In this document: one piece after another, positions 54,858-64,000 of the stretch
How positions within the stretch are numbered: position 1 is the stretch's first letter
Layout of the letters: every line of letters begins with the position of its first letter
Assembly (NCBI RefSeq): GCF_002109325.1
Contig: NZ_CP015348.1
Span: forward strand, 3,163,501 to 3,227,500
DNA length: 64,000 bases
From: Sporosarcina ureae
Lineage (GTDB): Bacteria; Bacillota; Bacilli; Bacillales_A; Planococcaceae
Reading direction: 5' to 3'
Notes under the pieces: generated by a model
Databases searched by the model: none
The model's input: only the letters and a program-made list of their open reading frames with translations
What the model was told of the DNA's origin: nothing
Position numbers and translations under genes: made by a program

Positions 54858-56516
54858 ATGAGCAAAATCAAATGCCAATGCGGGCATGAAAATCCTTATG
54901 GTACAGAGCTTTGTGAGAAGTGTGGTCGTCCCTTATCTGAAAAAGCAAAGAAAAGTGATATTGTAGATATGCGCTACGAAGGATCTTCTAGAAGATCTCA
55001 AACCTATAAGAGTTCCATTGTCGATAAAATTTGGAACTTCTTCTCCAGTGTCAAGATTGGCGTTAGTATTATTGCGGCGGTATTAATCGCGTCAGCAATT
55101 GGAACCATCTTTCCGCAGAAGTTCTATGTACCTGCCACTACGCCGGAAGGCTATTTGGAATACTATGAGCGTTTGTATGGTACGGTAGGAAAACTTTATT
55201 ATGAGCTAGGCTTATATGATATGTATAATAGCTGGTGGTTTAAAGTGCTGGTCGGTATGCTTGCAACTTCTATTATTATCGCAAGTATTGACCGTGTGGT
55301 TCCGCTTTATAAATCACTTAAAAAGCAACGTACACGTCGTCATCCATCCTTTATGAAGCGTCAGCGGATTTTCGGAGAAGGTGATGTTCAAAATACAGAA
55401 GAGTCCCTTGTAAAAGCAGAAGAGAAACTAAAAGCAATGCGCTACAATGTGAAAACGGAAAATGGCGCAATTTTAGCTGAAAAACATCGATTTTCACGTT
55501 GGGGCCCATATATTAACCACGTCGGATTAATTATTTTCATTTCGGGCATTCTGCTGAGAGGGATTCCTGGTTTTTATGTTGACGAAGCGATGTGGCTCCG
55601 TGAAGGAGAAACACGTAATATCGTCGGAGCACCAGGTTATGTACTTGAAAATAAAAAGTTCACTTTAGAGAATTATACAAAAGAAGAAGCAGAAGAAGTA
55701 TTCGGTGAGGCGTTGGATAAGAATGGCACGATCGCCAAATCATATACAACAGACGTTACATTGTATAAACAAGAAGAGGGAGCACTACCTGGTAGTGAAA
55801 GTCTTAAAAAAGTGGAGGATTACTCCATCAATGTCAACAAGCCATTGAAGTTTGATGGATATAATGTTTTCCAGATGGATTATAAACTGGACGAGCTTAA
55901 AAACATGACATTCCATTTGGTAAATAAATCTTCTGAAGAATCTCTTGGAGAATTTACGGTGAATTTAAGTGACCCAGAGAAGGAATATGATCTTGGAAAT
56001 GGCTCTACTGTCAATATGCTCGGTTTTTATCCAGATTATGATGGAATTAAAGACGGGGAACCCTATTCGAAATCACCTGTTCCGAATAATCCAGCGTTCA
56101 TTTTTCAAATGAACACACCGGATAAGCCAAAAGGTGAAAAGAGTTTCGTTGCAATTCGTCAAACGCTGGAAGTAGAAGAGAACGACTATGCGATTAAGTT
56201 CGCAGCTGCCGAGACACGAAATATTTCTGGTTTAACAATCCGTAAAGATAAGACATTATATATCCTCTTATTCGGTGGTTTAGTATTTATGATTGGTGTT
56301 ATTCAAGGTATGTACTGGCAACACCGCAGAGTATGGATTCAAGAAGATACAGAAGGACATCTATTGATTGCTGCACATACGAATAAAAACTGGTTCTCTT
56401 TACGTAAAGAGCTAGATACATTACGAGAAACTGCAGACTTGCCTGCTTATATAGATCGTCAGGATCCTGAGTTGGACAAGCCAGAACAGGAAGGGGACGA
56501 GGAAATATGGACTTAG
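54858..56516 (+). CDS. resB: Cytochrome c biogenesis protein ResB
   Basis: 552 residues. An N-terminal zinc-ribbon-like motif (CQCGHENPYGTELCEKCGRPL, split here as CQCGH...CEKCG) is followed by membrane segments (starting about residue 60) around a large extracellular domain, and a last segment near 460. With ResC it forms the system II haem lyase. AAGGAGATTG precedes the ATG. The end overlaps resC by ten bases. Confidence 0.95.
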   Translation: MSKIKCQCGHENPYGTELCEKCGRPLSEKAKKSDIVDMRYEGSSRRSQTYKSSIVDKIWNFFSSVKIGVSIIAAVLIASAIGTIFPQKFYVPATTPEGYLEYYERLYGTVGKLYYELGLYDMYNSWWFKVLVGMLATSIIIASIDRVVPLYKSLKKQRTRRHPSFMKRQRIFGEGDVQNTEESLVKAEEKLKAMRYNVKTENGAILAEKHRFSRWGPYINHVGLIIFISGILLRGIPGFYVDEAMWLREGETRNIVGAPGYVLENKKFTLENYTKEEAEEVFGEALDKNGTIAKSYTTDVTLYKQEEGALPGSESLKKVEDYSINVNKPLKFDGYNVFQMDYKLDELKNMTFHLVNKSSEESLGEFTVNLSDPEKEYDLGNGSTVNMLGFYPDYDGIKDGEPYSKSPVPNNPAFIFQMNTPDKPKGEKSFVAIRQTLEVEENDYAIKFAAAETRNISGLTIRKDKTLYILLFGGLVFMIGVIQGMYWQHRRVWIQEDTEGHLLIAAHTNKNWFSLRKELDTLRETADLPAYIDRQDPELDKPEQEGDEEIWT

Positions 56517-57691
56517 TTACCATTAGTAGTAATTTATTATTAGTTTCGTTTGTTGCGTATTTAGTGGCAACAATGTTCTTTGGTGGGGCAATTAAAAAAT
56601 CGAAATCTGAAAAGGCTTATCATAATAGTAAGTGGGGAACAATCGGTATTGTCATTACAATCATCGGTTTCCTTACTCACCTAGGCTATTTCTTTACTAG
56701 ATGGGCTGCATCAGGTCACGCTCCATTAAGTAATATGTTTGAATTTACGACTGCGTTCGGTATGATGCTTGTTGGTGCATTCATCATGTTGTATCTAATA
56801 TACCGAACACCGTCACTCGGATTGTTTGCATTACCTATTGCGATTATTATTATCTCGTATGCAACTATGTTCCCGACGGACGTAACTCCGCTAATCCCTG
56901 CTTTGCAGAGTAAATGGTTGTTCATCCACGTAATCACGACGGTTATTGGTGAATCTATCCTTGCAATCAGTGCGATAGCAGGTCTTGTGTATTTGGTGAA
57001 AAATATCGACATGACAAAGAAATCCAAATCGCGTTTTTGGATTGAAGCAGTTATGTATACGCTAGTTTTAGTACTTGGATTTGTTGTGGCATCTACAACA
57101 TTTAAGGTAATGGATTATCAAGCTGATTTCACATACATCAATAAAGATCAAGTGCCAGCTGAAATCACATATCACGTTCCTCCGCTATTCGGAATGAATG
57201 AGTATGAAGCCATGACACCGGATAAAATGACACCTTGGGTGGAGTTACCTCCGATCATCAATGCTCAAAAAATGTCTTCTCTAGTTTGGTCTATTGCCAT
57301 AGGTTCAGTGCTTTACGTACTATTACGCTTAATTGCACGCAAACCACTCGCTGCGGTCTTCCAACCGCTAGCGCGGAAGGCGAATTCTCAACTGATGGAT
57401 GAAATCGGCTATCGTGCTGTATTGATTGGTTTCCCAGTGTTCACGCTCGGTGCTTTAATTTTCGCTATGATTTGGGCGCATGAAGCTTGGTCACGATTCT
57501 GGGGTTGGGATCCGAAAGAAGTGTGGGCACTCATTACATGGTTGTTCTACGCTGCATTCCTTCACTTGCGTTTATCAAAAGGTTGGGAAGGTAAAAAGTC
57601 TGCATGGCTTGCTGTCATCGGATTTGTTATCATCATGTTCAACCTGATTGCCGTAAACTTAATTATTGCAGGTTTACACTCCTATGCATAA
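56507..57691 (+). CDS. resC: Cytochrome c biogenesis protein ResC (CcsA type)
   Basis: 394 residues with about eight membrane segments. The haem-handling WWD-type motif appears as WGWDPKEVWALITWLFYA, flanked by conserved His residues (HVITTVIGES and WAHEAWSRFW). It exports and presents haem with ResB. The ATG lies inside the resB end, behind AGGAAAT-type sequence. A terminator separates it from resD. Confidence 0.95.
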   Translation: MDLVTISSNLLLVSFVAYLVATMFFGGAIKKSKSEKAYHNSKWGTIGIVITIIGFLTHLGYFFTRWAASGHAPLSNMFEFTTAFGMMLVGAFIMLYLIYRTPSLGLFALPIAIIIISYATMFPTDVTPLIPALQSKWLFIHVITTVIGESILAISAIAGLVYLVKNIDMTKKSKSRFWIEAVMYTLVLVLGFVVASTTFKVMDYQADFTYINKDQVPAEITYHVPPLFGMNEYEAMTPDKMTPWVELPPIINAQKMSSLVWSIAIGSVLYVLLRLIARKPLAAVFQPLARKANSQLMDEIGYRAVLIGFPVFTLGALIFAMIWAHEAWSRFWGWDPKEVWALITWLFYAAFLHLRLSKGWEGKKSAWLAVIGFVIIMFNLIAVNLIIAGLHSYA

Positions 57692-57695
57692 AATC

Positions 57696-57731
57696 AGACT
57701 GTATGACAATAATTGTCATGCAGTCTTTTTA
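57696..57731 (+). terminator. Terminator after resC
   Basis: AGACTGTATGACAA pairs with TTGTCATGCAGTCT around TAA, followed by TTTTT. resDE thus probably also uses its own promoter. Confidence 0.88.
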
Positions 57732-57795
57732 TTTCTTTTTATAGGTTAGTAATTGTACAATGGAGATAGAAGGTTGTCGAAAGGGGTAATGAATT

Positions 57796-58515
57796 GTGGA
57801 AGAAACAGTGAAGCTCTTAGTGGTGGATGATGAGGATCGCATTCGTCGCCTATTGAATATGTATTTATCTAGAGAAGGTTATGAAATTGAAGAAGCGGTC
57901 GATGGAGCAGATGCGCTAGAAAAAGTGTTTGCTGGACAATATGATTGTATATTGCTCGACGTAATGATGCCTGAAAAAGATGGCATGGAAGTATTAGCTG
58001 AACTGCGTGAAAATAAAATTATGACGCCTGTTATTTTATTGACAGCAAAAGGTGAAGAAGCAGATCGTGTAAGCGGGTTTGAAAGTGGTGCAGATGATTA
58101 CATCGTCAAGCCATTCAGTCCAAGGGAAGTAGTTTTACGCGTCAAGGCTATGCTCCGACGTTCGGTAGCATTCCCGAACGTTTCATCTAACACGACGTCT
58201 AAAGATTTAGTGGTTTATCCACAACTAACGATTGACCATGACGCGCATCGTGTGACAGCTGAAGGGAAAGAAGTAAATTTAACGCCGAAAGAATATGAAT
58301 TATTATATTTCCTAGCGAAATCACCAGACAAAGTATTTGATCGTGAACAATTGCTGAAGGAAGTATGGCATTACGAATTCTTTGGAGATTTACGTACAGT
58401 GGATACACACGTCAAAAGGCTCCGTGAAAAATTGAGCCGGGTTTCAGAGCGGGCAGCAAAAATGATTGTCACTGTTTGGGGTGTCGGTTATAAGTTCGAG
58501 GTTCCGAACGAGTGA
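57796..58515 (+). CDS. resD: Response regulator ResD
   Basis: 239 residues. OmpR-class: receiver domain with Asp55 (LLDVMMPEKDG) and acidic pair DDED, and a C-terminal winged helix (TPKEYELLYFLAKSPDKVFDREQLL, then VDTHVKRLREKL). ResD activates genes for anaerobic and nitrate respiration and cytochrome biogenesis, including resA in B. subtilis. GTG start behind AAAGGGG. Overlaps resE. Confidence 0.96.
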   Translation: MEETVKLLVVDDEDRIRRLLNMYLSREGYEIEEAVDGADALEKVFAGQYDCILLDVMMPEKDGMEVLAELRENKIMTPVILLTAKGEEADRVSGFESGADDYIVKPFSPREVVLRVKAMLRRSVAFPNVSSNTTSKDLVVYPQLTIDHDAHRVTAEGKEVNLTPKEYELLYFLAKSPDKVFDREQLLKEVWHYEFFGDLRTVDTHVKRLREKLSRVSERAAKMIVTVWGVGYKFEVPNE

Positions 58516-60302
58516 TGCGAATATGGAATTCAATTGTCGGGAAGCTATGGGCAACCATATTGCTTCTCGTTTCGTTTGTCCTGTTTATTGTCACACTGTT
58601 CTTGCTTGAGTTTCTGGATAACTTCCATACGAAACAAGCAGAAGAGTCCTTGCAGAGGGAAGCTGCCACCATCAGCAAGATTGTGAACGATCGCAATGGA
58701 CAAACGAATGATTCCATTCACCAGATTATAGAAGATATCCTCGACTTGGAGACGAACGCAATTGTAGTTGATCGACAGGGCGATATTTTATATTCATTCC
58801 ATACATCCTCAAGTAAAGATGAAATTGAAGAAAAGCTTCTTTCTGAAAGCGTTTTATTCGAGTCACCTGAATCAGGTAAGCAAAAAATGAAAGAAATGAT
58901 ATTGCCTTCATTGACAGAAAAAGATGTCATGGAGCAATTTTTAATTTTATCCTATCCATTTAAACAAGCAAGTGGTGAGGAAGCGAGTGTACTGATGTAT
59001 CAAAGTCTAGATGCTGTGCACCGTACAACAAAAAGTACAACGAATATCGTATTCTTATCTGCTTTTATTGCCTTTCTTTTGACTACATTCTTTGCATTTT
59101 TCCTATCTACGCGAATCACGTTGCCATTACGTAAAATGAAGCAAGCGGCGTTTGAATTGTCTAAAGGCAATTTTGATACGCATTTACCGGTTGCGCAAAA
59201 AGATGAAATTGGTCAGTTGGCTACGGCTTTTAATCAGATGGGACGTCAATTGAAGTATAATATCGAATTGATTAAGCAAGAGAAAGAACAGCTTTCGAGC
59301 ATTCTCACCTCAATGACAGACGCAGTAGTAACGTTTAATCAAGATTACTCTATCCTGCTGAAAAATCCTCAAGCTGAATTACTGTTGAAAAAGTGGTATG
59401 GCTTCAATGAGAAAAAGAATCATCCATTGCCTAAAGAAGTCTTTCATATGTTGGAGCATGCTATTTCGTTTGCTGAGGAAGTGGAAGATGAATTGGAATT
59501 AGGTGGGCAGTTTTATGTGATTTCTATTAGCCCATTGTACAGTGAAAACAGTATACGAGGTGCTGTGGCGGTATTCCGGGATATGACTGAACAGCATAAA
59601 TTGGATAAGTTACGTTCGGATTTCATTGCTAACGTATCGCATGAACTACGGACGCCGATTTCGATGTTGCAAGGGTATAGTGAAGCGATCATTGATGACG
59701 TAGTGAGCAGTGAAGAAGAGCGTATGGAAATGGTACAGATCATTCATGATGAGTCAAAACGTATGAGTCGTCTAGTCACAGATTTGCTGAATTTAGCAAG
59801 AATGGAGTCTGGCTACATTCAACTTCATAAAGAACCTTTATCCATTGTAGAGTTTTTGGAGCGCATGGTAACAAAGTTTTCACAAGTTGCAAAAGATGCG
59901 GAGGTAGACTTGTCGCTAGATACTGAGGAAATGAACACTCTACTCGTGACAGCTGACGAAGACCGTCTAGAACAAGTATTCACCAATTTGATTGACAATG
60001 CTATCCGTCACACCCCGGATGGTGGAGCTGTGACGTTAGGCGTCTACAAATCTGCTGGTATGCTCGATATTACAGTAGCCGATACAGGCGTCGGTATTCC
60101 TGAAAAAGACTTGCCGTTCGTCTTTGAACGTTTCTATAAAGCCGATAAAGCAAGAACTAGAGGGAAAGGCGGAACGGGACTTGGTTTAGCTATTGCAAAA
60201 AATATTATGGAAGCACACGATGGGTCGATTTTAGCGACACGTGGTGATGAAAAAGGAACGATCTTTATTTGTTCGCTCCCATTTGACGCAATAAATAAAT
60301 GA
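58515..60302 (+). CDS. resE: Sensor histidine kinase ResE
   Basis: 595 residues. Two membrane segments (about 10-35 and 175-198) flank an extracellular sensor domain; then HAMP (about 200-250), PAS (about 260-365), HisKA with His376 in VSHELRTP, and HATPase (N box NLIDNAIRHT; G1 DTGVGI; G2 GKGGTGLGLAI). The ATG at 58515 shares its A with the resD stop (TGATG); a GTG one codon earlier is also possible. Signals oxygen limitation or nitric oxide to ResD. Confidence 0.95.
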   Translation: MRIWNSIVGKLWATILLLVSFVLFIVTLFLLEFLDNFHTKQAEESLQREAATISKIVNDRNGQTNDSIHQIIEDILDLETNAIVVDRQGDILYSFHTSSSKDEIEEKLLSESVLFESPESGKQKMKEMILPSLTEKDVMEQFLILSYPFKQASGEEASVLMYQSLDAVHRTTKSTTNIVFLSAFIAFLLTTFFAFFLSTRITLPLRKMKQAAFELSKGNFDTHLPVAQKDEIGQLATAFNQMGRQLKYNIELIKQEKEQLSSILTSMTDAVVTFNQDYSILLKNPQAELLLKKWYGFNEKKNHPLPKEVFHMLEHAISFAEEVEDELELGGQFYVISISPLYSENSIRGAVAVFRDMTEQHKLDKLRSDFIANVSHELRTPISMLQGYSEAIIDDVVSSEEERMEMVQIIHDESKRMSRLVTDLLNLARMESGYIQLHKEPLSIVEFLERMVTKFSQVAKDAEVDLSLDTEEMNTLLVTADEDRLEQVFTNLIDNAIRHTPDGGAVTLGVYKSAGMLDITVADTGVGIPEKDLPFVFERFYKADKARTRGKGGTGLGLAIAKNIMEAHDGSILATRGDEKGTIFICSLPFDAINK

Positions 60303-60325
60303 AACTTTTCCTGTATTGAAACGAC
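60300..60325 (+). promoter_or_regulatory. Candidate ECF-type promoter for sigX-rsiX
   Basis: TGAAAC (60300-60305) and CGAC (60322-60325) with a 16-base spacer match the ECF promoter pattern used by SigX/SigW. The -35 overlaps the resE stop codon. It supports autoregulation of sigX. Confidence 0.6.
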
Positions 60326-60350
60326 TACTATTACAGAGCGAGGGGATTGA

Positions 60351-60878
60351 ATGGATGACTCTGTTTTCCAACGTTTGTATGAAGACTATAACCGCGATGT
60401 ATTTAACTTCCTGATATATCTAACTCGCAATCGGGAGGTAGCGGAAGATCTAATGCATGAAGTCTATGTGCGTGTTCTTAAATCCTACGGCCGTTTCGAA
60501 GGAAAAAGCTCCGAGAAAACATGGCTGTTTGCAATAGCGAAAAATGTGTCTATTGATTATTTCCGAAAACAATCAACTATCAAAAAGCATACTAATATTC
60601 ATTTTGATTGGGAAACACAGCAATTGACCGCAACTGATAAACTACCTGAGCATTTCATTGAAGCGGATGAACAACAGAAACAATTGCTGGAAGTATTGCA
60701 CACTTGTACGGGGGATCAAAAGATGGTCATCCTCATGCGGTTTTTCCAAGATCTTTCGGTTGCTGAAACTGCAGAAGTTTTGGATTGGACCGAAAGCAAA
60801 GTGAAAACAACACAGCATCGTGCAATAAAAGCATTGAAAACGAAACTTGACGTACGTTCTGTGAAGGAGGGGGGATGA
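60351..60878 (+). CDS. sigX: ECF sigma factor SigX
   Basis: 175 residues. Sigma-70 region 2 (about 8-75, YEDYNRDVFNFLIYLTRN, then AEDLMHEVYVRVLKSYGRFE) and region 4 (about 115-170, LSVAETAEVLDWTESKVKTT). SigX controls cell-surface charge genes in B. subtilis. Synteny after resE and before the rsiX-like gene fixes the identity. The ATG has GCGAGGGG upstream. Confidence 0.92.
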   Translation: MDDSVFQRLYEDYNRDVFNFLIYLTRNREVAEDLMHEVYVRVLKSYGRFEGKSSEKTWLFAIAKNVSIDYFRKQSTIKKHTNIHFDWETQQLTATDKLPEHFIEADEQQKQLLEVLHTCTGDQKMVILMRFFQDLSVAETAEVLDWTESKVKTTQHRAIKALKTKLDVRSVKEGG

Positions 60879-60879
60879 G

Positions 60880-62079
60880 ATGAGTAACGATAAGTGGAAT
60901 GAAGACGATATGGAGAAACGTTTACGTCATATGCCAGTCGTGGAAGATCGGCGGTCCAAAGAAGAGATCTTGCAACGATTGAAAAACGATGCCAGACTTA
61001 CAGAACTTGAAGAGCCGAAGAATATTCCGTCAAAATCTAAATGGCCATCAATTATTGCAGCTGTAGCAGCGGTCCTGTTGCTCACTATACTCATACCAAC
61101 TTTCCTTCAACAGAACAATGAAGTATCAATGGATAAAGCAACAACGAGTGAATCGGCAAGCACTATCGAGATGGAAAATAGTGAAGAAATGCAGTCCGAA
61201 GATTCAAGTGATACATCTGTCTATACCAAACAGATTGCAGCGCCACTTACCAATGCTGCTTATCCTGATGATCTCATCGATCACACAGCTTTCCGTATTG
61301 GGCTGGCTACCGATCAGGCGACAATTGTCCCTGTGACGTTCTTGATCCCGAATGAACGACTTCCTGAAGGTCTAGGGTCATCTCCAGACGCAGTGGCACT
61401 CTATAATGAGTATGCGAATACAATAGATGAAGTGTCGCTTGGCTTCACAGAGTATCATCCTTATATGGCGACGATTTCATCAGTTGGAAAGCAAGTTCAA
61501 ATGAAGTTTTCAGCTGACCATTCTTATGATCGATCGAGTGCGACGCTTGAGATGCTTAATCTGTCTGTACAAGATACATTTTACGTTTTTGATGAAATTC
61601 GATTTCTACAAGAAGACGCATCACCCGTTACGTTTGACGGAGTAGGGAAAGTTGAAGAACCTCTTATCATAACAGGTAATAATTCGCGTCAGGCATACTA
61701 TCGATTTGAGAAATCGGATGGAGAAGTATTACTTTCGACGAATTTTGGTAAGGTTTACGCTACAGTAGAAGAAGCATTGAATGCGATGAAAGAGACACCA
61801 AACGATATCTACTCGTCTGTTGTTCCTGATGAAGTAAACTTCACGGTTACGGATGAAAAAAATAAAGTACGCGTGAAATTTAATGAAATGCTGGACTTAG
61901 ATAATCTACCATATGAAGAAGCTATGCAACTGATTGAGGGGATTTTACTAACAGCGGCTAGCTTTGATAAGCAAGTAGAGTTTGATCAAATTAAACAAGA
62001 TCAATGGGGGCGCTTTGATTTTACACAAGCAATCGAAAAACCGATTGGTGCAAACCCTAAGTTTCTGATTAACGAATAA
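60880..62079 (+). CDS. rsiX: Anti-sigma X factor RsiX
   Basis: 399 residues. A cytoplasmic N-terminus (1-55) that should bind SigX, one membrane segment (about 56-76, [19 protein letters not shown]), a Ser/Glu-rich linker (about 80-115) and a large extracellular domain. Slightly longer than B. subtilis RsiX. It begins one base after the sigX stop with AAGGAGG upstream, which keeps the sigma and anti-sigma balanced. The extracellular domain has no motif I recognise. Confidence 0.86.
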   Translation: MSNDKWNEDDMEKRLRHMPVVEDRRSKEEILQRLKNDARLTELEEPKNIPSKSKWPSIIAAVAAVLLLTILIPTFLQQNNEVSMDKATTSESASTIEMENSEEMQSEDSSDTSVYTKQIAAPLTNAAYPDDLIDHTAFRIGLATDQATIVPVTFLIPNERLPEGLGSSPDAVALYNEYANTIDEVSLGFTEYHPYMATISSVGKQVQMKFSADHSYDRSSATLEMLNLSVQDTFYVFDEIRFLQEDASPVTFDGVGKVEEPLIITGNNSRQAYYRFEKSDGEVLLSTNFGKVYATVEEALNAMKETPNDIYSSVVPDEVNFTVTDEKNKVRVKFNEMLDLDNLPYEEAMQLIEGILLTAASFDKQVEFDQIKQDQWGRFDFTQAIEKPIGANPKFLINE

Positions 62080-62081
62080 TT

Positions 62082-62121
62082 CTGTTTTGTAAACTCGTAA
62101 AGTTTACAAAACAGTTTTTTT
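62082..62121 (+). terminator. Terminator after rsiX
   Basis: CTGTTTTGTAAACT pairs perfectly with AGTTTACAAAACAG around CGTAA, then T7. Confidence 0.93.
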
Positions 62122-62131
62122 ACGCTACAAT
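62103..62131 (+). promoter_or_regulatory. SigA promoter for ribU
   Basis: TTTACA (62103-62108) lies in the 3' arm of the rsiX terminator; a 17-base spacer leads to TACAAT (62126-62131). The FMN riboswitch begins about 25 bases later. Confidence 0.6.
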
Positions 62132-62154
62132 AGAGTCATAATTAAATATTGATT

Positions 62155-62287
62155 CATCTTCGGGGCAGGGTGTAATTCCCGACCGGCGGAAATGGAGTAG
62201 TTTTCTACTTTTAGCCCGCGAGCTTAACAGCTGATTCTGGTGTGATTCCGGAGCCGACAGTATAGTCTGGATGGGAGAAGGTGAAGG
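62155..62287 (+). promoter_or_regulatory. FMN riboswitch (RFN element)
   Basis: The conserved cores ATCTTCGGGGCAGGGTG, ATTCCCGACCGGCGG, AGCCCGCGAGC, GATTCTGGTGTGATTCCGG, AGCCGACAGTATAGTC and GGATGGGAGAAGGTG are all present in order. FMN binding should cause early termination and lower riboflavin import. Confidence 0.97.
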
Positions 62288-62379
62288 TGCAGCCATCTTT
62301 TTGTGTACGCAAAAGTGGTGCTTGTTTTCTGACGGATAAATTCATTGAATTTATCTGCTCTTAACAGTGCATTTTACTC

Positions 62380-62412
62380 TCCCTAAGGCATATTTTGCTT
62401 TAGGGATTTTTC
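62380..62412 (+). terminator. FMN-controlled terminator of ribU
   Basis: TCCCTAAGGCA pairs with TTGCTTTAGGGA, followed by TTTTT, between the riboswitch and ribU. This is the expression platform. Confidence 0.85.
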
Positions 62413-62476
62413 GCGGAACAGCAGATGTGCAAGCCTTTCCTCTTTTGAAGTGAATCGCAAAAGGAGAGAGGAACAA

Positions 62477-63058
62477 GTGAATAACAAGAAGTTACGTAAG
62501 TTAATTTTGGTGGCAATATTGGGAAGTATTTCAACGGTGTTGATGCAGTTTAACTTCCCCATCCCGGCTATGCCCGGATTTTTAAAGATCGACTTCAGTG
62601 AGATTCCTGCTGTTATGGCAATCATGACAATGGGACCTGTAGCAGGTATTGGCGTAGAGTTATTGAAAAACGTCATGCACTGGTTCTTATCAGGCAGCCC
62701 GACAGGAGTACCGGTAGGAGAAATCGCAAACTTTGCGACAGGTGTATTATTCATTATGCCGATCTACTGGATCTTCATGAAGTATCGTTCAGCTAAAGGT
62801 CTGATGACAGGTTTGTTCGCAGGTACAGTAGCAATGGCAGTAGGTATGAGCTTGTTGAATTACTTAGTGTTCTTGCCGATGTACACATACTTCCTTGGTA
62901 TGCCAGCAGTTACTGGCGACTCATTGTATCAGATGATTATCTTAGGAATCTTGCCGTTCAACCTAGTCAAGGGTGTCATTTTATTGGTCATCACATTGAT
63001 GTTATATAGAAGTATGGAGAAGTGGATTCTTCAGCAACAAAAGAAATTATCATTTTAA
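62477..63058 (+). CDS. ribU: Riboflavin transporter RibU (ECF S component)
   Basis: 193 residues with about six membrane segments. S component of the energy-coupling factor transporter family; it binds riboflavin and works with the shared EcfAAT module, which is not in the window. LVAILGSISTVLMQF opens the first helix; the MPGFLKIDFSEIPAVMA segment is typical of RibU. The GTG at 62477 is behind AGGAGAGAGG; the earlier GTG at 62450 precedes this site. Controlled by the FMN riboswitch. Confidence 0.95.
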   Translation: MNNKKLRKLILVAILGSISTVLMQFNFPIPAMPGFLKIDFSEIPAVMAIMTMGPVAGIGVELLKNVMHWFLSGSPTGVPVGEIANFATGVLFIMPIYWIFMKYRSAKGLMTGLFAGTVAMAVGMSLLNYLVFLPMYTYFLGMPAVTGDSLYQMIILGILPFNLVKGVILLVITLMLYRSMEKWILQQQKKLSF

Positions 63059-63065
63059 TCATAAC

Positions 63066-63105
63066 AACGCTAGTCTTTCCGAAAAGGAAGGCTGGCGTTG
63101 TTTTT
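63066..63105 (+). terminator. Terminator after ribU
   Basis: AACGCTAGTCTTTCC pairs with GGAAGGCTGGCGTT, followed by GTTTTT. Confidence 0.85.
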
Positions 63106-63109
63106 GCAT

Positions 63110-63180
63110 GGGATTGGAGTGTAGGAGAGGCGACTCGACTCGTCACTACGTTCCTGCAGTGTCTCGAACTCGCAAATCCT
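63110..63180 (-). repeat. Interspersed repeat, copy 2 (short form)
   Basis: On the minus strand it begins AGGATTTGCG and ends CTCCTACACTCCAATCCC. This matches the ends of the 36341-36457 element at 9 of 9 and 16 of 18 positions, while the interior is shorter and different. Confidence 0.55.
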
Positions 63181-63204
63181 AATGCCGACCTTTCTTCCTA
63201 ACCT

Positions 63205-63245
63205 AAACAAAAAAACAACACATCCAATAGTAGGAAGTGTTGTCG
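63205..63245 (-). terminator. Terminator after fer
   Basis: On the minus strand CAACACTTCC pairs with GGATGTGTTG, followed by T7. Confidence 0.85.
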
Positions 63246-63253
63246 GGATTGAA

Positions 63254-63553
<300 letters not shown>

Positions 63554-63624
63554 CTACTCCATTCTAAAGCTGTTTTCATCACTTTTCAACAAAAAAACGT
63601 TATTTCTTCAGGAGGGAGCGCAAA

Positions 63625-64000
63625 TGAGTTTTGATTCCATCTTACTAACGATCTTTCAACGCCTTCATGGTGAGCGTTCGGCGCAAGGTGTTTACCACAT
63701 ACTTCGTGGGAAACGATCGGGACAGACATTGCAAGACGTCGAATATTATCAAGTCAAATCATACTACGCACTGTTGCCACAGTTGTCCTCAAGCGAATTC
63801 CAGCAGGCGCTCGAGCGGATGGTGGCGGACGGTCTTATCTATATAGATAAACTTGTTTATGTCACAGCAAAAGGTCAAATGGCTACAGGGAGTGAAATGT
63901 GGCGATTTAATGGCTGGGACTATCGCGGACGTGAAAGAGAATTCGGTAGGCGATTGGCATTGACAGTTCAAACCTTGTCTAATTTGCGAAGAGGTGAAAC
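63625..64000 (+). CDS. ypbB: YpbB-like helix-turn-helix protein, 5' part
   Basis: At least 125 residues, cut by the window end. SILLTIFQRLHGERSAQGVY and HILRGKRSGQTLQDVEYY match the start of YpbB, a helicase-associated protein encoded just before recQ in Bacillus. AGGAGGGAGC precedes the ATG. Divergent from fer. Function is not established. Confidence 0.82.

Overview
The window looks like a chromosomal segment of a spore-forming, low-to-mid GC Bacillales bacterium, most likely Planococcaceae and close to Sporosarcina; the genus is an inference. The support is B. subtilis-like gene order in long blocks (nudF/spoIIM-like/fur/xerD/deoB, spoIIAA-AB-sigF/spoVAF/lysA, ribT/ypuF/scpA/scpB/dac/rluB/resABCDE/sigX/rsiX/ribU/fer/ypbB), the sporulation genes, strong AGGAGG ribosome sites, frequent TTG and GTG starts, and purine and FMN riboswitches of the Bacillus type.

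Layout. 0-6.7 kb: sirA, yneF, yqkD, mvaB, yqkE, an unrecognised gene, an RsbR-like STAS gene, serC and a zinc-peptidase gene. 6.7-14.1 kb: a formate block, with an OFA-type MFS carrier, fdhD and a DUF2294 gene on the minus strand, diverging from fdhA, a DUF1641 gene and purU. PurU releases formate, FdhA oxidises it and FdhD sulfurates the Mo cofactor. 14.1-21 kb: yitT, an IS30-family insertion sequence, then the sporulation cluster prkA-yhbH-spoVR. 21-26.6 kb: two ABC importers, one polar-amino-acid type and one TrpXYZ-like. 26.7-31.5 kb: ilvE with a candidate CodY box, a FAD oxidoreductase, psuG, exoA and an XRE-cupin regulator. 31.5-34 kb: a catDE pair between two stretches of apparently decayed DNA. 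34-39 kb: a CynX-type carrier, an AEC carrier, an intergenic region with two structured repeats, then the guanine-riboswitch operon xpt-pbuX.

39-64 kb is the conserved Bacillales backbone: nucleotide and nucleoside functions (nudF, deoB, pdp), fur, xerD, the SpoIIA switch with sigF and spoVAF, lysA, condensin partners scpAB, a D,D-carboxypeptidase, rluB, cytochrome c biogenesis and redox signalling (resABCDE), the ECF pair sigX-rsiX, the FMN-riboswitch gene ribU, a ferredoxin, and the start of ypbB at the window end.

No tRNA, rRNA, CRISPR array, prophage or recognisable defence system was seen. I did not find a convincing new multi-gene system. The best leads are a long fdhA leader ending in an intrinsic terminator that has no upstream gene to serve, a repeat family with conserved ends found twice in the window, a second nested-dyad element, a probable CTG start for spoVR inside a 4-base overlap, and 13-base direct repeats flanking the IS30 element.
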